A stretch of 64,000 nt of DNA from Candidatus Jidaibacter acanthamoeba (GTDB lineage: Bacteria; Pseudomonadota; Alphaproteobacteria; Rickettsiales; Midichloriaceae). The translations under genes were made by a program, and so were the position numbers. Below the pieces are notes generated by a model. The model was not told the origin of the DNA. It was given only the letters and a program-made list of their open reading frames with translations, and searched no databases. The stretch covers positions 1-64,000 of the forward strand of contig NZ_JSWE01000124.1 in NCBI RefSeq assembly GCF_000815465.1, given 5' to 3'. This document shows positions 25,219 to 35,173 of the stretch, in pieces; the first letter of the stretch is position 1, and every line of letters begins with the position of its first letter.

Positions 25219-27801
25219 ATGCAAGTAAATCAGGTTAGAAAATCTTTCTTAGAATATTTTGAAAAAAATAACCATACAATAATGCCTTCCGGTTCTCTCG
25301 TTCCTCGCAATGACCCGAGCTTGATGTTTACCAGCGCCGGTATGGTGCCATTTAAAAATTATTTTACTGGTGCTGAAGTTGCTGTTAATAAGAGAGTAAG
25401 CACAGCACAAAAATGCGTGCGTGCGGGCGGAAAACATAATGATTTGGAAAATGTGGGTTACACGGCACGCCATCATACATTTTTTGAAATGTTGGGAAAT
25501 TTTTCTTTTGGAGATTATTTTAAAGAAGAAGCTATTTTACTTGCTTGGAACTATTTAACTAAAGAGGTCAGCTTAAATACGGATAAGCTTTATATTACAA
25601 TCTATCATGATGATGAAGAAGCTTATAAAATTTGGAAAAAAATTACCGGCTTCCCCGATGAAAAGATAATAAGGATAGCTACCTCGGACAATTTTTGGTC
25701 AATGGGTGATACAGGTCCTTGCGGGCCTTGCTCGGAAATATTTTATGACCACGGCGATAAATATTGGGGCGGGCTACCCGGAACTGCGGAAGCGGACGGC
25801 GACAGATTTGTTGAAATCTGGAACTTGGTATTTATGCAATATGAGCAGTTAGCCGGAGGCTCAAGAATTGCATTACCTAAGCCGTGTATTGACACCGGTA
25901 TGGGTCTGGAAAGAATTTCAGCCGTGCTGCAAGGCACTAATCATAATTATGAAACCGACTTGTTTAAAAGCCTAATCAAAGCTTCAGAGCAGGTGTCGGG
26001 TAATAATGAAAATCTTACTTCTCATAGAGTTATCGCCGATCATTTAAGATCCAGTGCCTTTCTTATTGCAGATGGAGTTTTGCCGTCTAACGAGGGCAGG
26101 GGATATGTTTTGCGAAGAATTATGCGAAGAGCTATGCGCCATATTCATATATTAGGTGCTAAGGAGCCTTTGATGCATAAATTAGTACACACTCTCGTAA
26201 ATGAAATGGGTGATGTTTACCCTGAGCTAAAACGTGCAGAAACAGTTATCACCACTACTCTGAATCTTGAGGAAGTAAAGTTTAGAGAGACTTTGGATAG
26301 AGGATTAAAATTATTAAATTCCAATATTGAAAATTTAAGCATGGGAGAAGAACTAAGAGGTGAAGTAGCATTCAAGCTTTATGATACTTACGGGTTCCCG
26401 CTTGATTTAACTAAAGATATATTAAGATCCAAGCAAATTGCGGTTGACGAAGTCGGGTTTGAGAAAGAGATGGAAGCTCAAAGGAAAAGAGCAAGAGCCG
26501 CATGGGTAGGATCGGGAGAAAAAGCTACCGATGAAGTTTGGTTCAATATCCATGAAACTTCAGGTGCGACCGAGTTTTTAGGCTATACGTCAGATGAAGC
26601 TGAAGCTATTGTGAAAGCAATTATTGTTGACGGCAAACCTGTGGAACAAGCTTCGGATGTAGAAGCAATCATAGTTTTAAATCAAACCCCATTTTATGCG
26701 GAATCAGGAGGCCAGGTAGGAGATTCCGGGTTTATTAATCGGCATGAAGTAAAAGATACTAAAAAATTTGCCTCTCATATTTTCGGCCATATTACTGTTC
26801 TCAATGGAGAGATAAAATGCGGAGATACTGTGCATGCTAAAATTGATATTGAAAGAAGAGATAGAATAAGAGCTAACCATTCCGCAACTCATCTGCTTCA
26901 TAGGATTCTAAGAAAACAATTGGGCGAACATGTGACCCAGAAAGGCTCAATTGTTACTGCCGAGAAACTGCGTTTTGATTTTTCTCATTCGCAAGCTTTG
27001 AATAAAGAGCAGATACAGAAAATTGAAAAAGAAGTGAACCGAATGGTTATTAAAAATCATGAGGTGCTTACAGAACTTTCTTCCATGGATAAAGCTATAG
27101 AAAAAGGTGCGATGGCACTTTTTGGTGAAAAGTATGGTGAGGAAGTAAGAACAATTGGTATGGGAGAATCTCTGGAGCTATGCGGCGGAACCCACGTGGC
27201 AAGAACCGGAGATATCGGTTTATTTAAAATTATTTCTGAAGAAGCTATAGCTGCGGGAGTAAGAAGAATCGAAGCGGTCACGGCGTTGGATGCTTTAAAT
27301 TATGTTATACTTAAGGAGGAAATAATTAAAGATACTGCCGGTATGTTAAAATGCTCGGAAAATGATATACATGCAAGGGTGGAATCATTAATTGAAGAAA
27401 AACGAAAAGCTGAAAAAGAAATTTCCTCACTCAGAATAGCGCTCGCTTTATCATCAGAAATTACTTCGGAAGAACTTGGAAGTGTTAACTTTACGGTGAA
27501 GAAACTGGAGAATATTCCACCGCAAGACTTGAAAAATGTGGCATTTGAAATCCAAAAACAGATAAAAGAAGGCGTGATATTAGTTACAACCACTTTTGAA
27601 GAAAGAGTTTCAGTTATAGTGATTGTTAGCCAAAATTTACAGGATAAATATAAGGCCGGAGAGATCATTAAAGAGGTTTTAACTGCAATAGAAGGCAAAG
27701 GCGGAGGAAAAGCCGATATGGCTCAAGCCGGGGGAACTAAAGTAAGCGGTATCGATCAAGCTATTGAGAAGGTAAGGGAGTTTATTTTACAATTAAAATA
27801 A
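25219..27801 (+). CDS. alaS: Alanyl-tRNA synthetase
   Basis: Charges tRNA-Ala in the cytosol and edits misactivated serine or glycine. The 860-residue protein has the class II catalytic core (FTSAGMVPFKNYFTG, ARHHTFFEMLGNFSFGDYF, GDTGPCGPCSEIFYD), the editing-domain zinc motif HSATHLLHRIL plus LCGGTHVARTGDIG, a helical linker and the C-Ala domain ending in GGKADMAQAGGTK. Length and motifs are normal. It lies 77 nt after the DUF2063 gene; co-transcription is possible but not shown. Confidence 0.97.
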   Translation: MQVNQVRKSFLEYFEKNNHTIMPSGSLVPRNDPSLMFTSAGMVPFKNYFTGAEVAVNKRVSTAQKCVRAGGKHNDLENVGYTARHHTFFEMLGNFSFGDYFKEEAILLAWNYLTKEVSLNTDKLYITIYHDDEEAYKIWKKITGFPDEKIIRIATSDNFWSMGDTGPCGPCSEIFYDHGDKYWGGLPGTAEADGDRFVEIWNLVFMQYEQLAGGSRIALPKPCIDTGMGLERISAVLQGTNHNYETDLFKSLIKASEQVSGNNENLTSHRVIADHLRSSAFLIADGVLPSNEGRGYVLRRIMRRAMRHIHILGAKEPLMHKLVHTLVNEMGDVYPELKRAETVITTTLNLEEVKFRETLDRGLKLLNSNIENLSMGEELRGEVAFKLYDTYGFPLDLTKDILRSKQIAVDEVGFEKEMEAQRKRARAAWVGSGEKATDEVWFNIHETSGATEFLGYTSDEAEAIVKAIIVDGKPVEQASDVEAIIVLNQTPFYAESGGQVGDSGFINRHEVKDTKKFASHIFGHITVLNGEIKCGDTVHAKIDIERRDRIRANHSATHLLHRILRKQLGEHVTQKGSIVTAEKLRFDFSHSQALNKEQIQKIEKEVNRMVIKNHEVLTELSSMDKAIEKGAMALFGEKYGEEVRTIGMGESLELCGGTHVARTGDIGLFKIISEEAIAAGVRRIEAVTALDALNYVILKEEIIKDTAGMLKCSENDIHARVESLIEEKRKAEKEISSLRIALALSSEITSEELGSVNFTVKKLENIPPQDLKNVAFEIQKQIKEGVILVTTTFEERVSVIVIVSQNLQDKYKAGEIIKEVLTAIEGKGGGKADMAQAGGTKVSGIDQAIEKVREFILQLK

Positions 27802-27855
27802 ACTAACTATATTCATATAAATTTAATATATTAAAAATATTAAAATATCACTTTT

Positions 27856-29274
27856 ATGTTAAAAATAGCCCTTATGATAAATATTAGTGCTAAAAGTAAA
27901 ATGTTAAATGGAAAATTTAATTATAAAACCGTTATAAAAGGCCGACAAATTGAGGTGCAAGATGTTCCTTTGAATATAGGGCTTTCCCTCATAGAAATAA
28001 TTAAATTCGGAGATTTGGATCAAATAAGGGCTTATTCAGAGGATATTGAAAATATGGAAGTGGTAAACCATAATCAGCAAACTTTGCATACTTATGCATA
28101 TTGCATTAATAACTATATTGTAAGTACTTATGAAACTGTAAGTATACCCTATAACAAGCAACAAAATACAATAACTCTTCAATGGTTATATATTTCCTTA
28201 TGCCACTTAGCTGCAATGAATAATAATAAAGAAATATTACATTATCTATTTCAAACTACAAAATTTCGAACTTTTTCGGTAGCTTATCAAAATTATATTA
28301 TTTTGAATGCTCTTGATGTTGCACTTGAGTTCGGTAACAAAGAAACTGCAGCATTTTTATTAGAGTCAGGGGCGAGACCTTTTTATAAAGATCCCTTATT
28401 GGCAAAGTGGAGAGATATATTCGGAGGTGAAGAGCCCTATTCCTATTTTTATAAAATAATATTATATAATATTTTAAATAAAGAAAATAATTTAAAATAT
28501 TATGCAGAGCATTATAGCGGATTACCTGCTGAGATAATTAACCATATTTGGTCATATAAGGATAAGTATGCACTTGAAAACACTGAACTCATGGTATCTT
28601 GCAGAGATGAAATATTTGAAGAAAGGAAAAATAGTGCTATCATATGCGGAAGTATTATACTAGCAACTTCCTTAGGTTTATGGTTAGGGACAAGCTTAAC
28701 CTCCCCGTTAATTACAACAATACTTTGCGCTAGGGCTGGCTTGATGTATTACGTATATAATATAGAACACAAGAAAAATGCACTAGTATTTTCTGAAGCA
28801 GTGAATTTTGCATTATTGTCCTATTTCTTAGGAGGAATGGATTCAGTAGTAACAAATTTAATATCAATGGTTGCCGTTGAAAGATTCAGATCATTAGGAG
28901 CTGAACTCAATAGTAATTTAAAACTTGCAGGAACAGCGCTTGCCGGAATAGTTACGTTTGCCGTTACTAACTATGCTTTTAACTATGAATATAGTTATCT
29001 CTCTTGTATCGGTTCATTATTTTTAATTTACGGGACAGGAACAGGTATGAGTAATATATTGAATGCATCTGAAGGGCATGGATTAAAACCATGGCTTAAT
29101 TATGGAATAAGCTTAATCCGCTCGGAAGTTGAGATATTTGCAGATGTTTCATATAAAACCTGTTTACACGCAAAAGATTATGCAATGAAAAGTATAGATA
29201 AATTTACTGATAGAGTATTAAAAAGCTCAAATAATTCACAGCACGGCATGGTAGGAGAAGGAATGGCTCATTAG
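27856..29274 (+). CDS. Ankyrin-like, F-box-like, multi-TM protein (first of a tandem pair)
   Basis: Unrecognised 472-residue protein, clearly paralogous to the next gene. Two weak ankyrin-type repeats are visible (about residues 114-135, LCHLAAMNNNKEILHYLF, and 150-175, LDVALEFGNKETAAFLLESG). They are followed by an F-box/PRANC-like core LPAEIINHIWSY at 223-234, hydrophobic segments from about 254 to 300 and 310 to 400, and a C-terminal amphipathic region (FADVSYKTCLHAKDYAMKSI). Starts at Met7 or Met16 are possible, as no clear ribosome-binding site marks Met1. A role on host membranes or in host ubiquitin pathways is inference from the domain order. Confidence 0.65.
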   Translation: MLKIALMINISAKSKMLNGKFNYKTVIKGRQIEVQDVPLNIGLSLIEIIKFGDLDQIRAYSEDIENMEVVNHNQQTLHTYAYCINNYIVSTYETVSIPYNKQQNTITLQWLYISLCHLAAMNNNKEILHYLFQTTKFRTFSVAYQNYIILNALDVALEFGNKETAAFLLESGARPFYKDPLLAKWRDIFGGEEPYSYFYKIILYNILNKENNLKYYAEHYSGLPAEIINHIWSYKDKYALENTELMVSCRDEIFEERKNSAIICGSIILATSLGLWLGTSLTSPLITTILCARAGLMYYVYNIEHKKNALVFSEAVNFALLSYFLGGMDSVVTNLISMVAVERFRSLGAELNSNLKLAGTALAGIVTFAVTNYAFNYEYSYLSCIGSLFLIYGTGTGMSNILNASEGHGLKPWLNYGISLIRSEVEIFADVSYKTCLHAKDYAMKSIDKFTDRVLKSSNNSQHGMVGEGMAH

Positions 29275-29375
29275 AGTAACCTTTAATATTTATCAAAATT
29301 AATAATATATTAAAACATTAAATTAACATACTCATGCTATTATCCCACTATTTAGTAAAAAATTAAAAGGTAAAA

Positions 29376-30608
29376 ATGACATCGAAATTTATTTTTTTAA
29401 ATGGAATTGAAATAGAGATCACAAACCTTAATAAGAAAAATAAGTTAACATTAATTAGTAAAATATTAAATGATGATATAGAAAATATAAAGAATTATTT
29501 GAATGGTTTGGAACACAGCATTTTTAGAAAAAATACAATAGAATATTTTAATACTTTTAAAGCTAATCAAGAAGATTCATTTCTTGTTATAAATAATAAT
29601 AAGCAAATAACATTAAAATGGTCATATGCAGCTTGCTTTTATTTAGCGGCAATAAATAATAGTATAGGCGTATTAGATTACCTTATACAAAATAAACTAT
29701 TTAAAGAATTTTTAGAAAGGGAAATTAAATTACCATCTGAAGAACTTCTAGAAGCTATAATAACCTCTCATTATAAGTACATATTAAGGAATTCACTTGA
29801 TCTTGCTCTTGAATTTGCCAGTAAAGAATCGGCATTATTTTTGATTGAACAAGGAGTGGAACCTTCATACGAGAAGGGCGAGCATTATTCATATACATAC
29901 AAGTTAAATTTACATAATGCATTAGCTGCAATTAATAATTCAATAGTATCTTTAAAATATTATTTAAGACAAGCTTACCCTTTACCTAATGAAATGCTTC
30001 ATGAGATTGCTTCTTACGTAACACCGCTATCTAAAAGAGCTGTTGTAATGATTGAGCCTCTTAGGCAGGAGATATTTAAAGATAGAGTAAAAAGTATTAT
30101 GAAAGTCAGCTCTTTCATATTTGGGTTCTCTATTATTTTAGGATTGGGAGCGAAGTTTTATCCCTTAGAGACTACCGCACTGTGTGGAGCGGTAGGATTT
30201 ATGTATATGTGTAATGATACAAGATTTGAAGAATACATGACGAAAACATTTATTCCATTTATATTAGGGGTAGGATTATTTTTTGCATCTATTATAATAC
30301 AATTTGAAAAAGGTAATAACCCGGAGAATATTAGTATATTATCAGTCTTAGGTTCTCAGGCCATAGTTTTATCTCTATATGAAAGTATTAATAATAATAA
30401 GAAATCTATAATTGATTATATTGCAACTTTAAATGAAGAGAATAGTTTGATATTTGCCGACATCTCATATAAAATCTGTTTATCGGTGAAGGAAGCAGCA
30501 ATAAAAAGTGTAAGCAAGTTTACCGCCAGAGTATCCAAAAGTTTGGAAAATTTAGCTGAAGGAGTAAGTGACTTGCAATCAGACAAGTTTAGCGGGATGA
30601 TTCGTTAG
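29376..30608 (+). CDS. Ankyrin-like, F-box-like, multi-TM protein (second of a tandem pair)
   Basis: Paralogue of the preceding gene, 410 residues, with the same order: an N-terminal segment, ankyrin-like repeats (about residues 85-107, ACFYLAAINNSIGVLDYLI, and 139-162, LDLALEFASKESALFLIEQG), an F-box/PRANC-like LPNEMLHEIASYV at 203-215, hydrophobic segments at about 234-260 and 280-300, and a C-terminal IFADISYKICLSVKEAAIKS matching the first gene's tail. The RBS-like AAAAGG lies upstream of the ATG. A bidirectional hairpin separates it from petB. The family is unknown to me. Confidence 0.65.
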   Translation: MTSKFIFLNGIEIEITNLNKKNKLTLISKILNDDIENIKNYLNGLEHSIFRKNTIEYFNTFKANQEDSFLVINNNKQITLKWSYAACFYLAAINNSIGVLDYLIQNKLFKEFLEREIKLPSEELLEAIITSHYKYILRNSLDLALEFASKESALFLIEQGVEPSYEKGEHYSYTYKLNLHNALAAINNSIVSLKYYLRQAYPLPNEMLHEIASYVTPLSKRAVVMIEPLRQEIFKDRVKSIMKVSSFIFGFSIILGLGAKFYPLETTALCGAVGFMYMCNDTRFEEYMTKTFIPFILGVGLFFASIIIQFEKGNNPENISILSVLGSQAIVLSLYESINNNKKSIIDYIATLNEENSLIFADISYKICLSVKEAAIKSVSKFTARVSKSLENLAEGVSDLQSDKFSGMIR

Positions 30609-30619
30609 TATGGAAGAAA

Positions 30620-30647
30620 AAAGTGCGCCTTTTAAAGAACGCACTTT
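30620..30647. terminator. Bidirectional terminator between the ankyrin-like gene and petB
   Basis: AAAGTGCG and CGCACTTT form an 8-bp stem around a 12-nt loop, midway between two convergent stop codons (30608 and 30657). A-rich and T-rich flanks on both sides suit termination of both transcripts. Confidence 0.7.
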
Positions 30648-30656
30648 CTTAAATAT

Positions 30657-31871
30657 TTAGACCTTATAAGCAGCATCAATTGATTCGGGTAATGTTCGTG
30701 TTCTTTCAAACTTACTGAGTAAAGGTAATATTACAAAGAAGTGAAAGAAGTACCAAGCCGTAGAGATTTGCCCGATTGTGATATAAGGCTCTTCCGGTGG
30801 GTTGCCCCCGATATAACCGAGAATCATGAAGTTAATGCAAAATATAAAGGTAAATATTCTGAATATCGGCCTGTAATTTCCGCTCTTTACGGGAGAGCGG
30901 TCCAGCCACGGTAAAATAAAGAGTACAAGTATAGCGCCGAACATTGCGAGCACCCCAAGTAATTTATCGGGAATCGAACGAAGAATTGCATAGAAAGGCA
31001 GGAAATACCACTCCGGTACAATATGAGGCGGTGTAACCAACGGGTTAGCTTCTATATAATTATCCGGATGACCTAGCTTATTAGGTTCAAAAAATAAAAA
31101 TGCAAAGAAGACCAAGAAGAAAACCCCGATACCGAAGAAGTCCTTCACCGTGTAATAAGGATGAAAAGGGATCGTATCTTTTTTAGATTTAACTTCCACT
31201 CCCGTCGGGTTATTAGAGCCGTGAATGTGGAGAGCAACAATATGGATTATAATTACTCCGACAATTACAAAGGGCAGTAAAAAGTGCAGGGCAAAGAACC
31301 TGTTTAAAGTCGGGTTATCAACCGAGAAACCGCCCCAGAGCCACACAACTATGCTTTCACCAATAAAAGGAATCGCCGAGAATAAGCTGGTGATTACCTT
31401 TGCTCCCCAAAAACTCATCTGTCCCCATGGTAACACGTATCCCATAAACGCGGTTGCCATCATAAGCAGGAAGATTAAAATTCCGAAAAACCAAACCATT
31501 TCCCGAGGCGCTTTATATGAGCCGTAAAATAAGCTTCTGGCAATATGAAGGTAAACTACGATGAAAAACATGGAAGCACCGACCGCATGCATATAACGAA
31601 TTAACCACCCGTAGTTAACATCACGCATAATATGCTCAACACTATCAAAAGCCATTTTTACATGCGGGGTATATTGCATAGCTAAAAATAAGCCGGTCAA
31701 AATTTGTATAACAAGCGCAAGGCCTGCAAGCGAACCGAAGTTCCATGCATAATTCAAGTTCTTAGGCGTTTGATATTCGGCATTATGTTTTATAAACGAG
31801 AAAACTGGCAATCGGTATTCAACCCAGTCAACCACATTTTGAGCTATAGATTTTTTATCTTTAACTTTCAT
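30657..31871 (-). CDS. petB: Cytochrome b subunit of the bc1 complex
   Basis: Diheme membrane subunit of ubiquinol:cytochrome c reductase. The 404-residue protein has about eight transmembrane segments. Heme-ligating histidines are visible in [21 protein letters not shown] and in [20 protein letters not shown]. The Qo-site motif is [14 protein letters not shown], and [10 protein letters not shown] is also typical. It lies 8 nt after petA. No petC (cytochrome c1) follows; a terminator and a convergent gene come instead. Confidence 0.96.
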   Translation of the reverse strand: MKVKDKKSIAQNVVDWVEYRLPVFSFIKHNAEYQTPKNLNYAWNFGSLAGLALVIQILTGLFLAMQYTPHVKMAFDSVEHIMRDVNYGWLIRYMHAVGASMFFIVVYLHIARSLFYGSYKAPREMVWFFGILIFLLMMATAFMGYVLPWGQMSFWGAKVITSLFSAIPFIGESIVVWLWGGFSVDNPTLNRFFALHFLLPFVIVGVIIIHIVALHIHGSNNPTGVEVKSKKDTIPFHPYYTVKDFFGIGVFFLVFFAFLFFEPNKLGHPDNYIEANPLVTPPHIVPEWYFLPFYAILRSIPDKLLGVLAMFGAILVLFILPWLDRSPVKSGNYRPIFRIFTFIFCINFMILGYIGGNPPEEPYITIGQISTAWYFFHFFVILPLLSKFERTRTLPESIDAAYKV

Positions 31872-31879
31872 TTTTATAA

Positions 31880-32443
31880 TTATCCTATTTTTATAGTAGT
31901 ATCGCTAACAAATTCATAAGGAGGAATAGCAAGATTAGTTGGGGCAGGGCCTCTTCTTATTCTACCTGAAGTATCATATTCAGAACCATGGCAAGGACAG
32001 AACCACCCTTGATAATCTCCTTTATATCCAAGCGGAACACATCCTAAATGGGTGCATACTCCAACTGTTATCAACCATTTTTCATGGCCTTTTTTTACTC
32101 TGTCTGAGTCATCTTGAGGGTCTTTCAACTCGGAAATTTGCACGGCTCTTGCTTCTTCGATTTCTTTATCGGTTCTATGTCTCACGAACACCGGTTGTCC
32201 GCGCCACATAACAGTTACGCTTTCACCTTCATTTATTTTTGATATATCAACCTCTGTGCTACCTACGGCGAGCACTGCCTTATCAGGCGCTAATGATTTT
32301 ACAAAAGGAATAGCCGCGGTTGCAGCACCTGCACATGCAACTGCTGAGGCCGTAAGCACGATGAAGTCTCTCCTTGTGGTTCCGTCTTCATTAGTTTCTT
32401 CCGAAGTATTTTCGGTTATATTGTTTTCTTTGTTCTCAGTCAT
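31880..32443 (-). CDS. petA: Rieske iron-sulfur subunit of the bc1 complex
   Basis: Carries the 2Fe-2S cluster that passes electrons from ubiquinol to cytochrome c1. The 187-residue protein starts with an acidic tail, then a Tat-type signal anchor ([20 protein letters not shown]), and a C-terminal Rieske fold with both cluster-binding loops, CTHLGCVP and CPCHGSEYD, followed by [19 protein letters not shown]. It is the first gene of a petA-petB pair. Confidence 0.96.
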   Translation of the reverse strand: MTENKENNITENTSEETNEDGTTRRDFIVLTASAVACAGAATAAIPFVKSLAPDKAVLAVGSTEVDISKINEGESVTVMWRGQPVFVRHRTDKEIEEARAVQISELKDPQDDSDRVKKGHEKWLITVGVCTHLGCVPLGYKGDYQGWFCPCHGSEYDTSGRIRRGPAPTNLAIPPYEFVSDTTIKIG

Positions 32444-32516
32444 TTTCTTAATTTAAAATTAATAATTGGAAGTATAAGGAATGCACGATTTCTGTCAATT
32501 AGCTTATAAAAAAATA

Positions 32517-33650
32517 TTATTTGGCAAGATAATATTCTTTATACCAATCTACAAATAAAGGTATTCCCGTATATATATCAATTGCCGGTATAAAGCCTAA
32601 ATCCTGCTTAGCATCACTTATGTCAGCAAATGTTTCTTCAACGTCCCCCGGTTGCATAGGTTGATAATTAATTATTGCTTTCTTTCCGACGCATTCTTCA
32701 ATGACTCTGATAAATTCTTTTAAATCTTCAGCTTTGCTGTTACCCAGGTTATATACTTTATGCCCGATAAAGTTTGATTTAAGTGCGCCCATAACCCCGT
32801 AAACAATATCGTTTATATATGTAAAATCTCTTTTCATATTTCCCATATTGTATACATCAATAGGCTTTTCTTCAAAAATGTTTTTAGTAAACTTAAATGG
32901 AGCCATATCCGGCCTGCCATAAGAACCGTATACGGTAAAGAATCTTAAACCGATAGCATTAATTCCATAAAGGTGAGCATAAGTATAGCTCATCATCTCG
33001 TTAGATTTTTTAGTTGCTGCATATAAAGAGATCGGTTCATCCGTTCTATCCTGAGTAGAGAAGGGGAGTTTCTTATTATTTCCATAAACTGAGCTGGAAC
33101 TTGCATAAACCAGCTTGTTAAAGTTTTTTATATTGCGACAAAGTTCAAGAATGTTTAAGTGCCCTTGCACATTGCTTCTCTCGTACTCAAAAGGATTTTC
33201 TATTGAATATCGTACACCGGGCTGAGCTGCTAAATGAATGATATCTCTGAATTCATGCTTTTTAGCTAATTTGGTTAGGAATCCATAATTGCAGATGTCT
33301 TCCTCATAGAACTTAAAATTCTTATGCCGGTTTAATAGTTTAGTCCTACTTTCCTTAAGCTGCTTGGAATAATATTTATTCATATTATCAATCCCAACCA
33401 CAGAAAAGCCTTGCTCAAGAAGATATTTGGCAACATGAAACCCGATAAAGCCGGAGCACCCAGTAACTAATATTTTAGATCGGTCGATAACATCTTCTAT
33501 AACATTATCCAATTTAGCAGTTATATCTATTGCACCGACAAGCGGAATTGCTCCTACTCCGGCAGCAGTGCCTGAGAAAGAAGATTTTAGCGTAGAGTTT
33601 TCAGATATAGAGGAATTTTTACTCTTTAAGAATTTTGTTATACTATCCAT
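32517..33650 (-). CDS. NAD-dependent nucleotide-sugar epimerase (UDP-glucuronate 4-epimerase-like), N-terminally extended
   Basis: Short-chain dehydrogenase/reductase of the extended class, probably epimerising a UDP-sugar such as UDP-glucuronate for envelope polysaccharide. The NAD-binding motif is ILVTGCSGFIGFHVAKYLL and the catalytic dyad is in YAATKKS. The blocks HLAAQPGVRYSIENP, DNMNKYYSKQLKESR and GLRFFTVYGSYGRPDMAPF are typical of the GlcA-epimerase group. The protein is 377 residues, against about 330-335 for homologues, because of roughly 58 extra N-terminal residues (Ser-rich, then Gly/Ala-rich) before the Rossmann fold. No internal ATG would remove the extension. It is monocistronic. 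The exact substrate is unproven. Confidence 0.85.
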   Translation of the reverse strand: MDSITKFLKSKNSSISENSTLKSSFSGTAAGVGAIPLVGAIDITAKLDNVIEDVIDRSKILVTGCSGFIGFHVAKYLLEQGFSVVGIDNMNKYYSKQLKESRTKLLNRHKNFKFYEEDICNYGFLTKLAKKHEFRDIIHLAAQPGVRYSIENPFEYERSNVQGHLNILELCRNIKNFNKLVYASSSSVYGNNKKLPFSTQDRTDEPISLYAATKKSNEMMSYTYAHLYGINAIGLRFFTVYGSYGRPDMAPFKFTKNIFEEKPIDVYNMGNMKRDFTYINDIVYGVMGALKSNFIGHKVYNLGNSKAEDLKEFIRVIEECVGKKAIINYQPMQPGDVEETFADISDAKQDLGFIPAIDIYTGIPLFVDWYKEYYLAK

Positions 33651-33902
33651 TTAGCTAGCAACATTTTTTATGATGAAAATAAAGGATATAAGCTTTATGT
33701 CAATTGTGAAGTAGTAAGAATTTGAAGGAAGTCATATGATTAAAAGAAAAGTAATTTTCTTAATATAGTGTTCCTGAGCACATAATTACTGAAATTAAAT
33801 TATGTTTTCTAACATATAATAACATTTTTAATTGAATTTATAAGTATTGTATAATAATTTATAACAAATATCAATACATTAAATTAATTGTAAATAAATA
33901 CA

Positions 33903-34376
33903 ATGATATTAAATGTAATCATTATTGCAGGAAGGGTTTATCTTACTAAAGAATTTGAGCTGTATTTAGAGAATAATTATCATGAAATTGCGAAGAGATT
34001 ATATGATAATGCGGTGGAAAGCACTGCAAAGCTATATTTTTTTGTAAACGGTGGTGATTTACCAAAGGTGTTTGCAGGTATTATGGGAGAAACTAATGCT
34101 TCTCTTCAATTAACCAATGATACTTTACTTGCTGTGCATAGTATTAAAAGTAAATTGCTTCCGTTTTGTAAAACTGAAGAAGAGGTAGAGCAAACTTTTG
34201 TTATATTTGATTCAAAAGTAATTTTGTTTAATGATGAGAAAACTAAGTGGAGTGAGGAGTGGGATATTAAAGCCTCTAATCAGATGGCTAAGGTAAAAAT
34301 TAGTTTTCAGCTAGACGACGGCAAAGGCGGAGCATATTATACTCTCAATGAATCCGAAATTATTAAACATAAGTAG
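33903..34376 (+). CDS. Hypothetical protein
   Basis: Unrecognised 157-residue soluble protein without a signal peptide or strong membrane segment. It looks alpha/beta, with an N-terminal helical part (LTKEFELYLENNYHEIAKRL), a Val/Ile-rich middle and a Lys-rich end. The gene sits alone between a divergent epimerase gene and the convergent KGG gene, and is followed 12 nt later by a shared hairpin. Confidence 0.65.
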   Translation: MILNVIIIAGRVYLTKEFELYLENNYHEIAKRLYDNAVESTAKLYFFVNGGDLPKVFAGIMGETNASLQLTNDTLLAVHSIKSKLLPFCKTEEEVEQTFVIFDSKVILFNDEKTKWSEEWDIKASNQMAKVKISFQLDDGKGGAYYTLNESEIIKHK

Positions 34377-34387
34377 TCTAAACAAAA

Positions 34388-34412
34388 AGGGTAAAGCCTG
34401 AAACTTTACCCT
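34388..34412 (-). terminator. Rho-independent terminator of the KGG gene (may serve both strands)
   Basis: AGGGTAAAG and CTTTACCCT form a perfect 9-bp stem around a 7-nt loop, followed on the minus strand by TTTTGTTT. It sits between two convergent stops at 34376 and 34453. Confidence 0.85.
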
Positions 34413-34452
34413 CCTTATTGTGAACTTTAATTATATAAAACTTTATATAAAA

Positions 34453-34698
34453 CTATTTATTCTCTTTATCTTCTTTGTTTGTATAAGAAGAAGAGTGAGC
34501 CATTTGCTCTTTACGCGCATTACCGCCTTTTTCGCCAATATCATGATAAAATTCGCTTCCGTAAGTTTCTTTAGTAACATTACCGCCGATTTTACCACCT
34601 TCATGACCCATTGCCGCATAATTATCATGCATTTTTTTCTTTTCATCTGCACTTAAATTCTCTGAGCTTTTCTTCTTATTATTTTCATTAACTGCCAT
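34453..34698 (-). CDS. KGG-motif stress protein (hydrophilin, GsiB/LEA5-like)
   Basis: Small, very hydrophilic general-stress protein. The central MGHEGGKIGGN and HDIGEKGGNARKEQ are two copies of the stress-induced KGG motif, with a Lys/Glu/Asn-rich N-terminus and a polar C-terminus. I start it at the ATG at 34698 (MAVNEN), which has GGAGG 5 nt upstream; the in-frame ATG at 34710 overlaps that site. The leader resembles the Hsp20 leader at 26 of 31 positions. By analogy with GsiB it probably protects against desiccation or starvation. Confidence 0.88.
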   Translation of the reverse strand: MAVNENNKKKSSENLSADEKKKMHDNYAAMGHEGGKIGGNVTKETYGSEFYHDIGEKGGNARKEQMAHSSSYTNKEDKENK

Positions 34699-34724
34699 AA
34701 TAGCCTCCATTATTTTTTATTCAA

Positions 34725-35063
34725 CTTTAAAGCATATAGTTAATAAACCACAAATAGGCTACCAATGTTACATTAAATAAAATTAATTTTTAACTTAAAA
34801 TTTTATTTTAAAGCAGTAAAATATTATGCTATTAAAAAATCTCTAATCTACAGTTGAAAATATTTTCTCTATTTTTTTTAAGAACAAATCTTTTATAATT
34901 TAAGTTTCCCATTTATAAAATGCTCTAAGTAAAAATGAAAGTTAACTACCTCCCACAACAACCGCTAAAACTATGATAATATATATTATGGAAAATAAGT
35001 TATAGTTGTATGTCGATTATGAGTTTGTATTAATGATAACAATAGAAGATAAATACAAAAAAA
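34725..35063. other. Intergenic stretch without a recognisable gene
   Basis: About 340 bp of very AT-rich sequence between the KGG gene leader and the hairpin after the next gene. Only very short ORFs are present. The KGG promoter should lie near the left end; nothing else is identifiable. Confidence 0.5.
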
Positions 35064-35094
35064 AGGGTAACTCTCTTTTTTATAAAGCTACCCT
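35064..35094 (-). terminator. Rho-independent terminator of the 192-residue hypothetical gene
   Basis: On the minus strand AGGGTAGCT pairs with AGTTACCCT (one G-U) across an A-rich loop and is followed by eight T residues. It lies about 80 nt past the stop at 35174. Confidence 0.85.
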
Positions 35095-35173
35095 AGCACA
35101 ACCTTGTCAAGGATTTAAACTATAACATAAAACTTTCTATAATCATTAAAAAATAAGCCAATCCGGTAAAAAA

